Source of the DNA: Plantactinospora endophytica
GTDB taxonomy: Bacteria; Actinomycetota; Actinomycetes; Mycobacteriales; Micromonosporaceae
Assembly: GCF_016862915.1 (NCBI RefSeq)
Contig: NZ_BONW01000013.1
Span: forward strand, 124,001-188,000
Direction: 5' to 3'
Length of the DNA: 64,000 nt
Below, piece after piece: positions 1 through 8,607 of this stretch. Within the stretch, counting starts at the first letter, position 1. Every line of letters begins with the position of its first letter. Made by a program: the position numbers and the translations under genes. The notes beneath the pieces are model-generated. The model had not been told where the DNA came from, did no database searches, and worked only from the letters and a program-made list of their open reading frames with translations.

Positions 1-9
1 CAACCCCTG

Positions 10-50
10 ACGACGGCGGCCCGGACCCACCATCCGGGCCCGTCCGTCGT
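10..50. terminator. Hairpin, probable transcription terminator
   Basis: A GC-rich stem-loop: ACGACGG (10-16) pairs with CCGTCGT (44-50), and GGCCCGGA (18-25) pairs with TCCGGGCC (33-40), around a 7-nt loop. No U tract follows, which is usual in high-GC actinomycetes. It could end a gene lying left of the window or back up the terminator of the transporter that ends at 173. Confidence 0.5.
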
Positions 51-125
51 GACAACCGTTCGCCACCACCGTCCTCAACGAGCCTCACCTGACGGGGGCC
101 AGCCTTCCCAAGCGGCGTCACCTTG

Positions 126-164
126 CGCCACGGGCCTTCCGGCGCCAACCGGAGGCCCGTGGCG
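126..164 (-). terminator. Strong hairpin terminator of the MMPL gene
   Basis: CGCCACGGGCC (126-136) pairs perfectly with GGCCCGTGGCG (154-164). The stem continues inward through TCCGG/CCGGA after one bulged T and closes on the loop CGCCAA. It starts 9 nt past the stop codon of the reverse-strand transporter gene, the expected place for its terminator. Confidence 0.7.
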
Positions 165-172
165 GGAGGTAG

Positions 173-2287
173 TCAGCTGGTCGCGCCGGTGAGCGCCGGT
201 TCGGGGTTGGACTTGACTGTCGGCGGTTGGGGGTCGTGGTGTTTGGACAGTTTGCTGGGCCACCACATCCATCGACCCACATCGACGGTCAGGGCGGTGA
301 CCAGCACCGAGCGGACGATCATGGTGTCAAGCAGTACGCCGAACGCCACCGTGAAACCTAGCTGCGCGGCGAAGACCAACGGCAGTGATCCCAGCGCTGC
401 GAAGGTACCGGCCAGCACCAGTCCCGCCGAGGTGATCACGCCGCCGGTGGCGGATAGTCCGGTCCGCGCCCCGTGTCGGGTGCCGTGCAGTTGTGCGTCT
501 TCCCGTACCCGGGTGACGAGGAAGATGTTGTAGTCGATGCCCAGGGCGACGAGGAACACGAACACCAGGAGTGGGAAGTTCGCGTCCGCTCCGGCGAAGT
601 CGAACACGTGGTTGAACATCAGCGCGCTCACGCCGAGGGCCGCTCCGAAGGACAGCACCACGGTCGCCATGAGCAGCAACGGCGCGACGATCGCCCGTAG
701 CAGCAGCGCGAGGACGAGGAAGACCACGATCAGTACGGCGGGGATGATCACCTTGGCGTCGCGGGCGGCTGATTGTTGTGTGTCGAGTGCGATCGCCGTG
801 CTGCCGCCGAGCCGGGCATCCGCACCTTCGATCTTGTGGACTGCGGTTCTGGCCTGCTCGACGGTGCGCATCGCAGCCTTGCTGCCGGGAGGGTTCTCAA
901 GCGTCCCGAGGACGAAGACGTCACCATCCTTGATCATCGGCGTCGCGACGTCGGCGATCCCTGGGACGCGGGACAGCACGGTCGTGACCTGCTCCGCCGA
1001 GGTGGCGTTGGCCACGACGTAGATGGGGTCACCCGATCCTGCGGGAAAGTGCCGGGACTTGATCTCCTCGCCGACGACCGCCTGCGGCTCGTTGGTGAAC
1101 TGGCCCTTGCTCGGGATCCCATCGGCCTTGAGCCCCGTCACCCCGATCGCCATGACGCCGAGGACGAGCGCGGTGCCGACCCACACGATCCGCGGCCGGC
1201 GCGAGATGGCGGTGCCGATCCGCGTCCAGATGCCGTCCTTGGCCGTCACCACCGCGCCGAACGACGGCTTCACCGGCCAGAAGATCCAGCGGCCGCAGAT
1301 GACCAGCAGGGCCGGCATCAGGGTGAGCATCGCGAGCAGCCCGATGGCGATACCGATGGCACAGGCCGGGCCGAGCCCTTTTGTGGAGTTGAGACTCGCC
1401 AGCAGCAGCACCAGCAGGCTGACCGCGACGGTCGCGGCGCTGGCGATGATCGCGGGACTGGATCGGTACAACGCCTCCGCCATCGCCTCGTGCCGGTCCT
1501 TGTGCCGCCGCAACTCCTCCCGGTACCGCGAGATGAGCAGTAGCGCGTAGTCGGTGGCGGCGCCGAACACCAGTACGGTCAGAACGAGGCTGGTCTGCGT
1601 GTTGACGGTGAGCCCCGCGTTCTTCGCCAGCAGGTAGATCACTGCTTCCGCCGCGACCAGGGCGCCGCCCGCCGTCAGTAACGGCAGCAGTGGCAGGAAC
1701 GGACTGCGGTAGGTGAACAGCAGGATGACGACCACCACCAACGCCGTGATCATCCCGAGGGCGCCCTCTCCGCTGAAGGCCGTTATGGAATCGGATGCGT
1801 AACCGGCTGGTCCGGTGACGTGGAAACCGAGACCGTTGGCGTTCCGTTCACCGATCTCGGTCATCGCGCCGACGGCCTTGTTGGCCCCGTCCCAGCCATC
1901 GGTACCGTCGTCAATCTGGACCACGGTCTGGATTGCTTTGCCGTCCTGGGACTTCAATGGGCCCTGTGGCTGTCCCACGACCTTCTCGATGCCCTTGAAG
2001 GCTTCGGCGTCGGCTTGGGCCTTGGCCATGTCGGCCGGGGTGACGCCCTCGGGCCGGTCGTAGATCACGATCGCGGGCAGGGTCTCGGCGGGCTGGAACT
2101 TCTTGGCCTGCTCGATGACCGTGGTCGCCTCCGCGTTGCTGGGCAGCCAGGCCGAATTATCGTTCTTCTCGACGTCGCCCAGTTTGCCGGCCAACACGAA
2201 GGCCGGCACGAGCAGGGCGACCCAGACGGCCACGATGGCCCATTTCGCAATCCTGCCGCTGGGCAAGGTCACTATTTTTCGCAGCAT
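173..2287 (-). CDS. MMPL/RND-family integral membrane transporter
   Basis: 704 residues, full length for the actinobacterial MMPL family (proton-driven RND exporters of lipids or drugs). It has the duplicated RND layout. There is one N-terminal membrane helix (MLRKIVTLPSGRIAKWAIVA...), then an extracytoplasmic domain, then a five-helix block. The second extracytoplasmic domain and second helix block follow. The proton-relay aspartates are visible in GAATDYALLL (first half) and ALGIDYNIFL (second half). The extracytoplasmic start contains the family-typical NDNSAWLPSNAEAT. It is a single gene with a strong hairpin downstream and no obvious partner, so the substrate cannot be named. Both halves look intact. 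Confidence 0.9.
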   Translation of the reverse strand: MLRKIVTLPSGRIAKWAIVAVWVALLVPAFVLAGKLGDVEKNDNSAWLPSNAEATTVIEQAKKFQPAETLPAIVIYDRPEGVTPADMAKAQADAEAFKGIEKVVGQPQGPLKSQDGKAIQTVVQIDDGTDGWDGANKAVGAMTEIGERNANGLGFHVTGPAGYASDSITAFSGEGALGMITALVVVVILLFTYRSPFLPLLPLLTAGGALVAAEAVIYLLAKNAGLTVNTQTSLVLTVLVFGAATDYALLLISRYREELRRHKDRHEAMAEALYRSSPAIIASAATVAVSLLVLLLASLNSTKGLGPACAIGIAIGLLAMLTLMPALLVICGRWIFWPVKPSFGAVVTAKDGIWTRIGTAISRRPRIVWVGTALVLGVMAIGVTGLKADGIPSKGQFTNEPQAVVGEEIKSRHFPAGSGDPIYVVANATSAEQVTTVLSRVPGIADVATPMIKDGDVFVLGTLENPPGSKAAMRTVEQARTAVHKIEGADARLGGSTAIALDTQQSAARDAKVIIPAVLIVVFLVLALLLRAIVAPLLLMATVVLSFGAALGVSALMFNHVFDFAGADANFPLLVFVFLVALGIDYNIFLVTRVREDAQLHGTRHGARTGLSATGGVITSAGLVLAGTFAALGSLPLVFAAQLGFTVAFGVLLDTMIVRSVLVTALTVDVGRWMWWPSKLSKHHDPQPPTVKSNPEPALTGATS

Positions 2288-2499
2288 GGGATTCCTCGGT
2301 GTTCAGTCAAGATGGAAAGCTTGTCGGGATTGACGGCGGCACGGTTTCCGCACACCGGGCAGCCGCCGCATTGATGTCAGAGACGACGATGGCGAAAGTG
2401 GTGTCGTCGGCGAACGGCAGCGCCGACGGATCGCCGTTGAAACAGCGGTGGACGACACTGAGAGCCTTGCCGAGGCGGGACCGGTGGCTTGTCGGCTCC

Positions 2500-3399
2500 T
2501 TAGCGGCTGATCTGCCGTACGACCGTCATTGCGACGAGTTTGTCCGGGTTGCGGATGGCGTAGAAGTTGGTGATCTTCCCGTCGATGATCTGCATCAGGA
2601 GTACACCTTCAGGCTGGTCGCCGCCGATGTGGGCGACCAGCGCGGGCGTGTTGTTGCAGTTGGCCGTCTGGATCTGCATGCCCGGCATCTGCCCGCTTGT
2701 CCGGAAGAGGTCCATGAGGAGGGTGGCCACCTTCTGAGCGCCGACCATCGGCCGGCGCGCCGCAGTGGCCTTGCCTCCGCTGTCGGCGGTCCAGGTGACG
2801 TTCGGCGCGAGCAGGGTGAGCAGCCCTGCCATGTCACCGGTGGCCGCCGCGGTCATGAACTCCTCGGTGACCTGCGCGGTCTTCGCGGCGTCGACGGGCT
2901 GGAATCGCCTGCGTCGCGCCTGCACGTGCGCTCGCGCGCGGTGCGCCACCTGGTGCACCGCCGTCACGGACTTGCCTACCGATGCGGCGATGTCGTCGTA
3001 GTCGAAGCCGAACACCTCGCGCAGCACGAACACCGCCCGCTCGTCCGGGCTGAGCGTCTCGAGCAGTACGAGCATCGCCATCGACACCGACTCGGCGAGT
3101 ACCACATCGGCCGACGGGTCGTTGTCGTCAAGCAGCAGCGGCTCGGGCAGCCACGGGCCGACGTAGTCCTCGCGACGGCGCGCGCTCGCCCGCAACGCGT
3201 TGAGCGCCTGACGGGTCACCAGCCGCGCCAGGTACGACCTGGTGTCCCGCACCGTCGCGAGGTCCACCTCGGCCCACCGCAGATAGCTGTCCTGCAACAC
3301 GTCGTCCGATTCGGTGGCCGAGCCAAGTATCTCGTAGACGATCGTGAACAGCAGCGGCCGCAACAGGGTGAACCGCTCGGCATGCTCGTCGGTCGTCAC
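2500..3399 (-). CDS. ECF41-group RNA polymerase sigma factor (SigJ-like)
   Basis: 299 residues: sigma region 2 (about 10-80), region 4 (about 110-165), then a SnoaL-like C-terminal extension of about 115 residues. The signatures of group ECF41 are present: WLPEP in the linker between regions 2 and 4, and NPDKL near the C terminus. DSGGK stands where many members have DGGGR/K. In that group the extension works as a built-in modulator instead of a separate anti-sigma factor. The GTG start at 3399 overlaps the stop of the upstream oxidoreductase (GTGA), implying translational coupling. ECF41 genes are usually linked to oxidoreductases or carboxymuconolactone decarboxylases, which fits the neighbour. 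The stress or signal is unknown. Confidence 0.9.
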   Translation of the reverse strand: MTTDEHAERFTLLRPLLFTIVYEILGSATESDDVLQDSYLRWAEVDLATVRDTRSYLARLVTRQALNALRASARRREDYVGPWLPEPLLLDDNDPSADVVLAESVSMAMLVLLETLSPDERAVFVLREVFGFDYDDIAASVGKSVTAVHQVAHRARAHVQARRRRFQPVDAAKTAQVTEEFMTAAATGDMAGLLTLLAPNVTWTADSGGKATAARRPMVGAQKVATLLMDLFRTSGQMPGMQIQTANCNNTPALVAHIGGDQPEGVLLMQIIDGKITNFYAIRNPDKLVAMTVVRQISR

Positions 3400-4583
3400 G
3401 GGAACGTGACCGCCCGCGCAGCGGAGGCCGACTGCTCCAGCCGCCGACCGCCTCTGACCCAGACCGCGGAACCCGGCTTGCGGGCCTCGCGACGGATCCT
3501 CGACACCCCGACCTTGCAGGTGAACTCCTTGATCGCGGCGCCCAGGCGGCCGCCGACGTAGAGGTTCACCGCAGTGTCGTCCCTGCGGGCGAGCTGTCGC
3601 ACGGCGGCGTGCCGGCCGAGGCTGACGCACGATCCCGTGAGGGCCTGGTCGATCACCGCCGGCGGGGTCCCCGCGATGTGACTCAGTACGGTGTTGGCGG
3701 CCTGGGCACCCAGCGCCCCGGCGGCCTGGCAGCTCATCCTCAGCGGCTGGTCCGACGGTGCCGCGGCGTCGCCGGCGGCCACCACCCGGTCGTCGTCGAC
3801 ACTGGCCAACGTCTCGTCGGTGAGCAGCCGGCCGAGCGTGTCGGTGCGCAACCCACTCTCGGCCGCCAGCCCTGGCACGCCGAAACCGGTCGCCCAGATG
3901 GTCAGAGCGCTCGACCGCACCGCACCGTCCGCGAGGACGACCGCATCCGGCCCGACTTCGGTTACCACGTCGGCTTCGAGCACAGTGACACCGTGCCGGG
4001 ACAGCCACCTGGCGACGTATCGGCGACCCGGCGCACTCCATGACGACACCAGGGTTCCTCCACACACCAGGGTGACCGTACGTCCCTGCTCGGCCAGCTC
4101 GGCAGCCGTCTCGACGCCGGTCAGCCCGCCGCCGACCACGGTGACCGGAGCGTCGACGGGCAACTCCGCCAGCCTGGCGCGGAGCCGCCGCGCAGCCTCG
4201 AACTCGGCGACGGGGAAAGCGAACTCGGCCGCACCAGGCACCGACGAGGATATCGTCGCGGTGCTGCCGACCGCGTAGATGACATAGTCGTAGCTCAGTG
4301 CACGGCCCGACGCCAACCGCACCACGCGGGCGGCGGTGTCGATGCGTGTGGCGCTGTCGACCACCAACTGGATGCCTTCGCCGAGCAGCGTGCCGTAGTC
4401 GATCGTGGCATCTCCGGTGCCGGCCACGAACTGGTGCAGCCGCACCCGTTCGACGAAGTCCGGCCAGGGATTGACGAGTGTGATGTCGACGTCGGCGCGC
4501 ATCCGCAGATGGTTTGCCGCGAGCGTTCCGGCATAACCACCGCCGATGACGGTGACCCTGTGACGTGTGTCGTGCTCAGTCAT
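3396..4583 (-). CDS. FAD/NAD(P)-dependent oxidoreductase of the NDH-2/ferredoxin-reductase-like family
   Basis: 395 residues. The N-terminal FAD-binding Rossmann motif is VIGGGYAGTLAA (about residues 9-20), the second nucleotide-binding motif is VTVVGGGLTGVETAAELAEQ (mid-protein), and the C-terminal FAD motif is RVVAAGDAAAP. There is no CxxC redox pair, so it is not a thioredoxin-reductase-type disulfide enzyme. The closest types are single-component NADH dehydrogenases and AIF-like oxidoreductases. The start at 4583 (MTEHDTRH) sits just before the Rossmann fold. The gene leads the operon and overlaps the ECF41 sigma gene by 4 bp, so it is probably the sigma factor's own regulated target. Confidence 0.85.
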   Translation of the reverse strand: MTEHDTRHRVTVIGGGYAGTLAANHLRMRADVDITLVNPWPDFVERVRLHQFVAGTGDATIDYGTLLGEGIQLVVDSATRIDTAARVVRLASGRALSYDYVIYAVGSTATISSSVPGAAEFAFPVAEFEAARRLRARLAELPVDAPVTVVGGGLTGVETAAELAEQGRTVTLVCGGTLVSSWSAPGRRYVARWLSRHGVTVLEADVVTEVGPDAVVLADGAVRSSALTIWATGFGVPGLAAESGLRTDTLGRLLTDETLASVDDDRVVAAGDAAAPSDQPLRMSCQAAGALGAQAANTVLSHIAGTPPAVIDQALTGSCVSLGRHAAVRQLARRDDTAVNLYVGGRLGAAIKEFTCKVGVSRIRREARKPGSAVWVRGGRRLEQSASAARAVTFP

Positions 4584-4591
4584 GCCCTCAA

Positions 4592-4618
4592 GACACCGCC
4601 GAACGCCCAGAGCTGACA
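4592..4618 (-). promoter_or_regulatory. Candidate ECF41-type promoter
   Basis: Read on the reverse strand, TGTCAGC (4618-4612) is followed by exactly 16 nt and then TGTC (4595-4592), 8 nt before the ATG of the oxidoreductase gene. From memory, the published ECF41 promoter is TGTCACA plus CGTC with a similar spacer, so this is a near match upstream of an ECF41 sigma operon. It suggests autoregulation and a very short or leaderless transcript. Confidence 0.5.
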
Positions 4619-5257
4619 CGACGTGACGCGCGCCACTGCACGCCGAAACGCGGGAACGGTCGTGGGAGCAGGTCGAGCGTTCCACGGACGTCCTGGCGGC
4701 GTACGCCCGCGTCCTGACCGACCATCTGCCCGCGATCCGCGCGGCCGATCGGCCAGGAGTGCCACGCGGACGCTCGGGCGCTACGACCAGGTCGCGGGGG
4801 CTGCGGCGTGCAGGTGGTCAAGGTTGTCGTGGGTACCGGTTGGGCGTTTCGCGAAGGGCGGGCTCGTCGCGGGACGGGTGCGACCCCCCGACGTTCGGCA
4901 GGTATGGACGTGGCGAGTGGCGCGGCGCCCACGGCCATTTGGCCGAGAGTGGCCGCAGTCGAAATATAGGCATGCTGTGATGTCGCCGGGACGGCGCGCG
5001 GACCTGCTGAGCGGCGGGGTCGGGAATGGTGCGGAAGCGGGGAACGGGGCCGCTGTCGGCTCGGTGTCGGACGGACAGGCATGATCGAGTTGGCCACGCC
5101 CTGGGGAAGCGCGGACAGGGCCGTGTTTGTCGGTTGTTGCCGGGAGATCCGCAGTGAAATCCGTCGGGCCCGTTGTCCACGCATCCATTGGTAAACTTCC
5201 ATATATCGTCGGGCGAGGCCGTCCCAGGTCGGGCAGGCCGCCGCCGACAAGCTGCAT
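4619..5257. other. Gene-poor stretch with a possible coding relic
   Basis: No complete gene is convincing here. On the plus strand, 4636-4759 reads as a helical, protein-like segment (LHAETRERSWEQVERSTDVL and onward, ending near IRAADR). An in-frame stop lies just before it and there is no start codon, so it may be the remnant of a regulator or other helical protein. The rest shows no motif, RNA or repeat that I can support. Confidence 0.3.
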
Positions 5258-5269
5258 ATGGAGGTACGG

Positions 5270-5740
5270 ATGCTGCACAGGTTCAGCGTTGTGCTCGCCG
5301 GCGCGGGCCTGGCTCTGGCCGGGCTGGTCGTCGGTGGGGTGGGCAGCGCAGGGGCGTCTCCCGTGACATCGTCAGCCAGGGCCGGCGCGTCGTCGACGCC
5401 GCCGCCAATGCCGACGTGCCCGCCGGTGTTGCCGCTCAGCGGTGGGGTGTCATCGGTAACCGCCACGAGCCTGACGGTCAGCTACTTCATCTTCCTGGGC
5501 CCGCCATGCGGCTACAACCCGCCGGTCACCGTCAGCCTCTTTGTCAGCCGTGAGGACGCCCAGCAGTGGCGGGATCCGGTGTCCGAGGCGGTGTCCGGGC
5601 CGGAGCGCTACGGACAGGTGACCATCGACGGCCTGACCGCCGACACCGTGTACTGGTTCCGGTTCAGCGTCGACGGCGGCCCGGACCCGTACATGATCGG
5701 GTCCGGGCGGACCGCGTCGCTGCCGGGCTGGAAGCCTTGA
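5270..5740 (+). CDS. Small secreted protein with a fibronectin-III-like fold
   Basis: 156 residues with a clear Sec signal peptide: MLHRFSVV, a hydrophobic core rich in A, G, L and V, and a likely cleavage after GAGA-S or SAGAS-P near residue 30. A short Ser/Thr/Pro linker follows. The mature part has the alternating strand pattern of an Fn3-like domain (VTATSLTVSY, then GQVTIDGLTADTVYWFRFSV). Start chosen at 5270: GGAGG at 5260-5264 lies 5 nt upstream, while the in-frame ATG at 5258 has no ribosome site. It stands alone, with no enzyme attached. A carbohydrate-surface or matrix role would be guesswork. Confidence 0.7.
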   Translation: MLHRFSVVLAGAGLALAGLVVGGVGSAGASPVTSSARAGASSTPPPMPTCPPVLPLSGGVSSVTATSLTVSYFIFLGPPCGYNPPVTVSLFVSREDAQQWRDPVSEAVSGPERYGQVTIDGLTADTVYWFRFSVDGGPDPYMIGSGRTASLPGWKP

Positions 5741-5945
5741 GAAGCGCCGACGCCACCATCGACAACAGGCGCCCGGCCGGTGCGGTGCTTGAGTCGTCGC
5801 GCCGCTGTTCGACCAGCCGGCCCGGGGCGATCTGGCGGGGAACGAGCGCAGCCGGGCAGGCGTGAGGCCGGAGCCGTCCTACCGGCAGTCGGGGCGGCCC
5901 AGAGCGGCCGCAGGGTAGGGGTATCCGGCCGGTTGTGAGACCGAC

Positions 5946-6156
5946 TCTCCGATGTCACCTATCAGGTGTTCCCGGCGTGCCGCTGCGAGTTCTCCGGCCG
6001 GGAATCGCAGATCGAGGCGACGGACCGGTTCGGCAAGTTCCTGGAATCCGCCGACATCCACCCGCATCCCGAGGCCGTGGCCGCACGGACCTCGACGCGT
6101 ACGCGGAAGTGTGGTTCACCTCCGTCCCGCCCAACCAGGGTTCAGCCGGACTCTGA
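5946..6156 (+). pseudogene. Frameshifted remnant of an unrecognised gene
   Basis: The reading frame through 5950-6085 gives YQVFPACRCEFSGRESQIEA and continues plausibly to HPHPEAVAA. The continuation DLDAYAEVWFTSVPPNQ up to the stop at 6154-6156 is only in another frame, so an indel near 6085-6095 broke the gene. A stop lies upstream in the first frame and there is no start codon, so the 5' end is also missing. I do not recognise the family. It sits next to the carbohydrate island, in convergent orientation to the lactonase gene. Confidence 0.4.
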
Positions 6157-6187
6157 CCGTGATCGCCGCTCGTCCTGCTGTGTCACG

Positions 6188-7042
6188 TCATCCGGTGAAC
6201 GGAAGAACCGGAAGTCCTCGCACGCCGACATGGGCGGCGAAGACGGCACCCGCCTGCGGCTGCTCCCCGGGTGGGAGATGCTCGCGCGAGGTGGTGACGA
6301 ACAGGGTGTCCAGCTTGTCGCCGCCGAGAGTGCAGGAGGTCACCTGACGCACCGGCAGCTCGATCACGTCCTGAAGCGTGCCACCGGAATCGTAGTGGTG
6401 AACCGCAGATCCTCCGTACAGCGCGACCCAGATGCCGTCGTGCTCGTCCACCCACAAACCGTCGGGGTTGCCCATGCCGTCCGGAATGGACACGAACGGT
6501 CGGCGGTCGGTCAGGCGGGCACCGTCAACGTCGAGGATGTCCACCCGGCGCGTTCTGGAGTCCACGTAGTACATCTGACGGCCGTCACCGGTGAACCCCA
6601 GCCCGTTGGAGACGGTGACGCCAGCGAAGAGCCGTTCGACGGTCCTGTCCGGCCGCATCCGGAAGACCTCGCCCGCCCCGCTGTCGCGGGTGTACGACAG
6701 GGAGCCGCAGATGATCGCGCCGTCGGGGTCGCAGCCGCCCTCGTTGAACCGGCATCGGGCGTTCGGCCAGACCGGTGCGCTCGTCCAGACCCGGACATCG
6801 TTCTCCCAGAGGGTGAACTCACGCTCCGTGACAACGACGAAGCCGCCGTTGGTGCGTGGCCGCACCATCGCCGCCACGGGGGACCCGATGTTCTGGCGCG
6901 TCACGGCGCCGGTGGCGGCGTCCAGGGACAGCACCGCACCAGCCAGCATGTCGACCCATTTGAGGCCGCCCCAGCCGGCGCACCAAACGGCGCCCTCGGC
7001 GTGGTAGGCGAGCGGTTCCGTTATCTGCTCCGCCATCACCAT
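6188..7042 (-). CDS. SMP-30/gluconolactonase family protein
   Basis: 284 residues, a complete six-bladed propeller of the SMP-30/regucalcin/gluconolactonase type. Metal-dependent lactonases of this family hydrolyse sugar-derived lactones to aldonic acids in the cytosol. Family-typical segments are the opening EGAVWC, NARCRFNEGGCDPDGA, VSNGLGFTGDGRQMYYVDS and GNPDGLWVDEHDGIWVA; the metal-ligand Glu, Asn and Asp positions look present. The first of two in-frame ATGs is favoured because GAGGAA lies 6 nt before it. It is downstream of, and on the same strand as, the zinc alcohol dehydrogenase (84 bp gap). This suggests that dehydrogenase makes a lactone which this enzyme opens. Confidence 0.85.
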   Translation of the reverse strand: MVMAEQITEPLAYHAEGAVWCAGWGGLKWVDMLAGAVLSLDAATGAVTRQNIGSPVAAMVRPRTNGGFVVVTEREFTLWENDVRVWTSAPVWPNARCRFNEGGCDPDGAIICGSLSYTRDSGAGEVFRMRPDRTVERLFAGVTVSNGLGFTGDGRQMYYVDSRTRRVDILDVDGARLTDRRPFVSIPDGMGNPDGLWVDEHDGIWVALYGGSAVHHYDSGGTLQDVIELPVRQVTSCTLGGDKLDTLFVTTSREHLPPGEQPQAGAVFAAHVGVRGLPVLPFTG

Positions 7043-7126
7043 CGAAGATTCCTCACCGCGCGTGTGACGCGCTTGCAGCTCACAGTTGTCCCGGTTCGGA
7101 AGCCAGCCGAGGGCGGCTGGCTCCGC

Positions 7127-8140
7127 TCAACGACGAGGATCGACAAGGATCTTGGGACGGACCCGCTCTGTCGTGGCCGCCCAGCCGGACAAGGTCGCCG
7201 GAACCTCGTCGAGACCGATGATCGACCCGACGAGCGGCGTGGGATCGACCCGGCCCTCCGCATACGCCGTGATCGTCGGAACGAGGCCGAGCGAGGCGCC
7301 GAGGAGACCGATCACCCTGAGGTCCTTCCGCAGGACGGTCCTGGTGTCGATCGTGCTGGGGTCGGTGGAGACGCCGATCAGCACCACCCGCCGCCCGGGC
7401 TCGACGAGATCGACGGCCGCCTGCGGCATCCGGGCCGAGTCGGTAGCGTCGATCACGGCGTCCCACGGCCGGTCCGGCAGGATGTCCTGGGTCCACGCCC
7501 CGTGCACGCCGAGGCTCCGGGCCAGTTCCAGGGAAGCCGCTGTGCGGCCGAGCACGTGCACCTCGGCCCCGTTGGTCAGCCCGAACTGGGCGCAGAGGAG
7601 GCCGATGGTGCCGGGGCCGAGGATGAGAAGGCGTTGCCCCTCGGTCACGCCGCTCGCGGCCACGGCCCGGTACGCATTGCCGCCCGGCTCGACCATCGCG
7701 CCCATCTGGTCGGTGACGCTCGGCGGCAGGGGGCGCAGCGCCTCGACGGGTACCAGCAACTGTTCGGCGAGCGCGCCCGGCCAGTCCCTGCGTACGCCGA
7801 TTTCGTACCGGTCGTCGCACACGTGGTGCCGGCCATCCCGGCAGCGTGCACAGCGACCGCAGCCGATCATGGTGTCACCGGTGACCCGCTGACCCAACCA
7901 CGACCGGTCCACGCCGTCACCGAGCGCGCACACCACGCCGCACCACTCGTGGCCGAGCCGCAGCGGGTAGCTGCTCCGGGCGTGACGAATGCGGGCCTCG
8001 TTCCCGTGGAACAGCGCGGCGTCGGTGCCGCAGATTCCGGTAAGCGCGATGTCGACGACCACCTGGCCGGCCGCCGGCACCGGCGGGTCCACCTCCTCCA
8101 CCGAGCCGACTCCGGACCGTGTGACGAGAAGCGCCCGCAT
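7127..8140 (-). CDS. Zinc-dependent medium-chain alcohol/sugar dehydrogenase
   Basis: 337 residues. Catalytic-zinc ligands are seen in GICGTDAALFHGNE and RLGHEWCG, the structural-zinc cysteine cluster in IGCGRCARCRDGRHHVC, and the NAD(P) motif in LILGPGTIGLLCAQFG. The composition resembles glucose or threonine dehydrogenase-like MDR enzymes, which oxidise a secondary or anomeric hydroxyl. Start set at ATG 8140 (MRALLVTR), preceded by AAGGA; longer in-frame starts add only a proline-rich tail. It is transcribed away from DeoR1 and followed by the SMP-30 lactonase, so a two-step oxidation plus lactone hydrolysis is a reasonable guess. The substrate is unknown. Confidence 0.85.
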   Translation of the reverse strand: MRALLVTRSGVGSVEEVDPPVPAAGQVVVDIALTGICGTDAALFHGNEARIRHARSSYPLRLGHEWCGVVCALGDGVDRSWLGQRVTGDTMIGCGRCARCRDGRHHVCDDRYEIGVRRDWPGALAEQLLVPVEALRPLPPSVTDQMGAMVEPGGNAYRAVAASGVTEGQRLLILGPGTIGLLCAQFGLTNGAEVHVLGRTAASLELARSLGVHGAWTQDILPDRPWDAVIDATDSARMPQAAVDLVEPGRRVVLIGVSTDPSTIDTRTVLRKDLRVIGLLGASLGLVPTITAYAEGRVDPTPLVGSIIGLDEVPATLSGWAATTERVRPKILVDPRR

Positions 8141-8408
8141 CGCATCATCCTTCAGGTGGGGGTGGCCGGGTGGGTCCTGCATCGGGGATGCGGGCTCGCC
8201 CGGCGGTGGCTTGGCACGACTGCTGTCTGTTGACGCTGAGTCCCTGGCGGTTGTCCTGGCCGACGAGCCTCTTCGGTCCGGCGGCGAGGCCGTCGGGGAT
8301 CGGGGGACCGGTCCGTGAAGGCCCGTCCTGGCCTTCGTTCCGCATGCCCTTCTCCTCTCCCCGAGTGTTCGATGTCGGGCCTACGCTAGTCGGGGCCTGT
8401 GCTAATGT

Positions 8409-8423
8409 AAACATCTGATGTTT
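8409..8423. promoter_or_regulatory. Perfect palindrome, probable DeoR operator
   Basis: AAACATC-T-GATGTTT is a perfect 7-bp inverted repeat around one base. It lies in the divergent intergenic region between the zinc dehydrogenase (start 8140) and DeoR1 (start 8608), inside an AT-rich patch unusual for this DNA. The half GATGTTT recurs at 11481-11487, directly upstream of the -35 box of the ABC importer gene. This supports one shared regulator, plausibly DeoR1 or DeoR2. Confidence 0.55.
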
Positions 8424-8474
8424 GAACTATCACATCTATCCGTGCGACACTCGGGGTAAAGAGGACAAAGCGCC

Positions 8475-8534
8475 ATGCTGGATGTGATCTGTGTGGGCTC
8501 AACGGGCTCCGACATCACCGCACCGGTGCGCTGA
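8475..8534 (+). pseudogene. 19-codon PfkB-kinase-like N-terminal relic or leader peptide
   Basis: An ATG with GAGGA upstream opens the reading frame MLDVICVGSTGSDITAPVR and then TGA. The residues match the first beta strand and turn of PfkB/ribokinase-family sugar kinases (compare MPLEVVCVGVVTIDTIAVV of the intact kinase at 14839). It is either the stub of a deleted kinase gene or a short translated leader ahead of DeoR1. The motif match favours a relic. Confidence 0.5.
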
Positions 8535-8607
8535 CATGGCCGGTGCGTTCGTACGCGCAGAACTCGACCGCGAGGACGTCCCGGGTCGCGGCCGGAGGAG
8601 CGAGGAC

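Noticed and set aside
5966-8233. A 755-codon plus-strand frame opposite the lactonase and dehydrogenase
   Set aside because: Shadow of the two reverse-strand enzymes; only its first 40 codons coincide with the separate frameshifted relic at 5946-6156.
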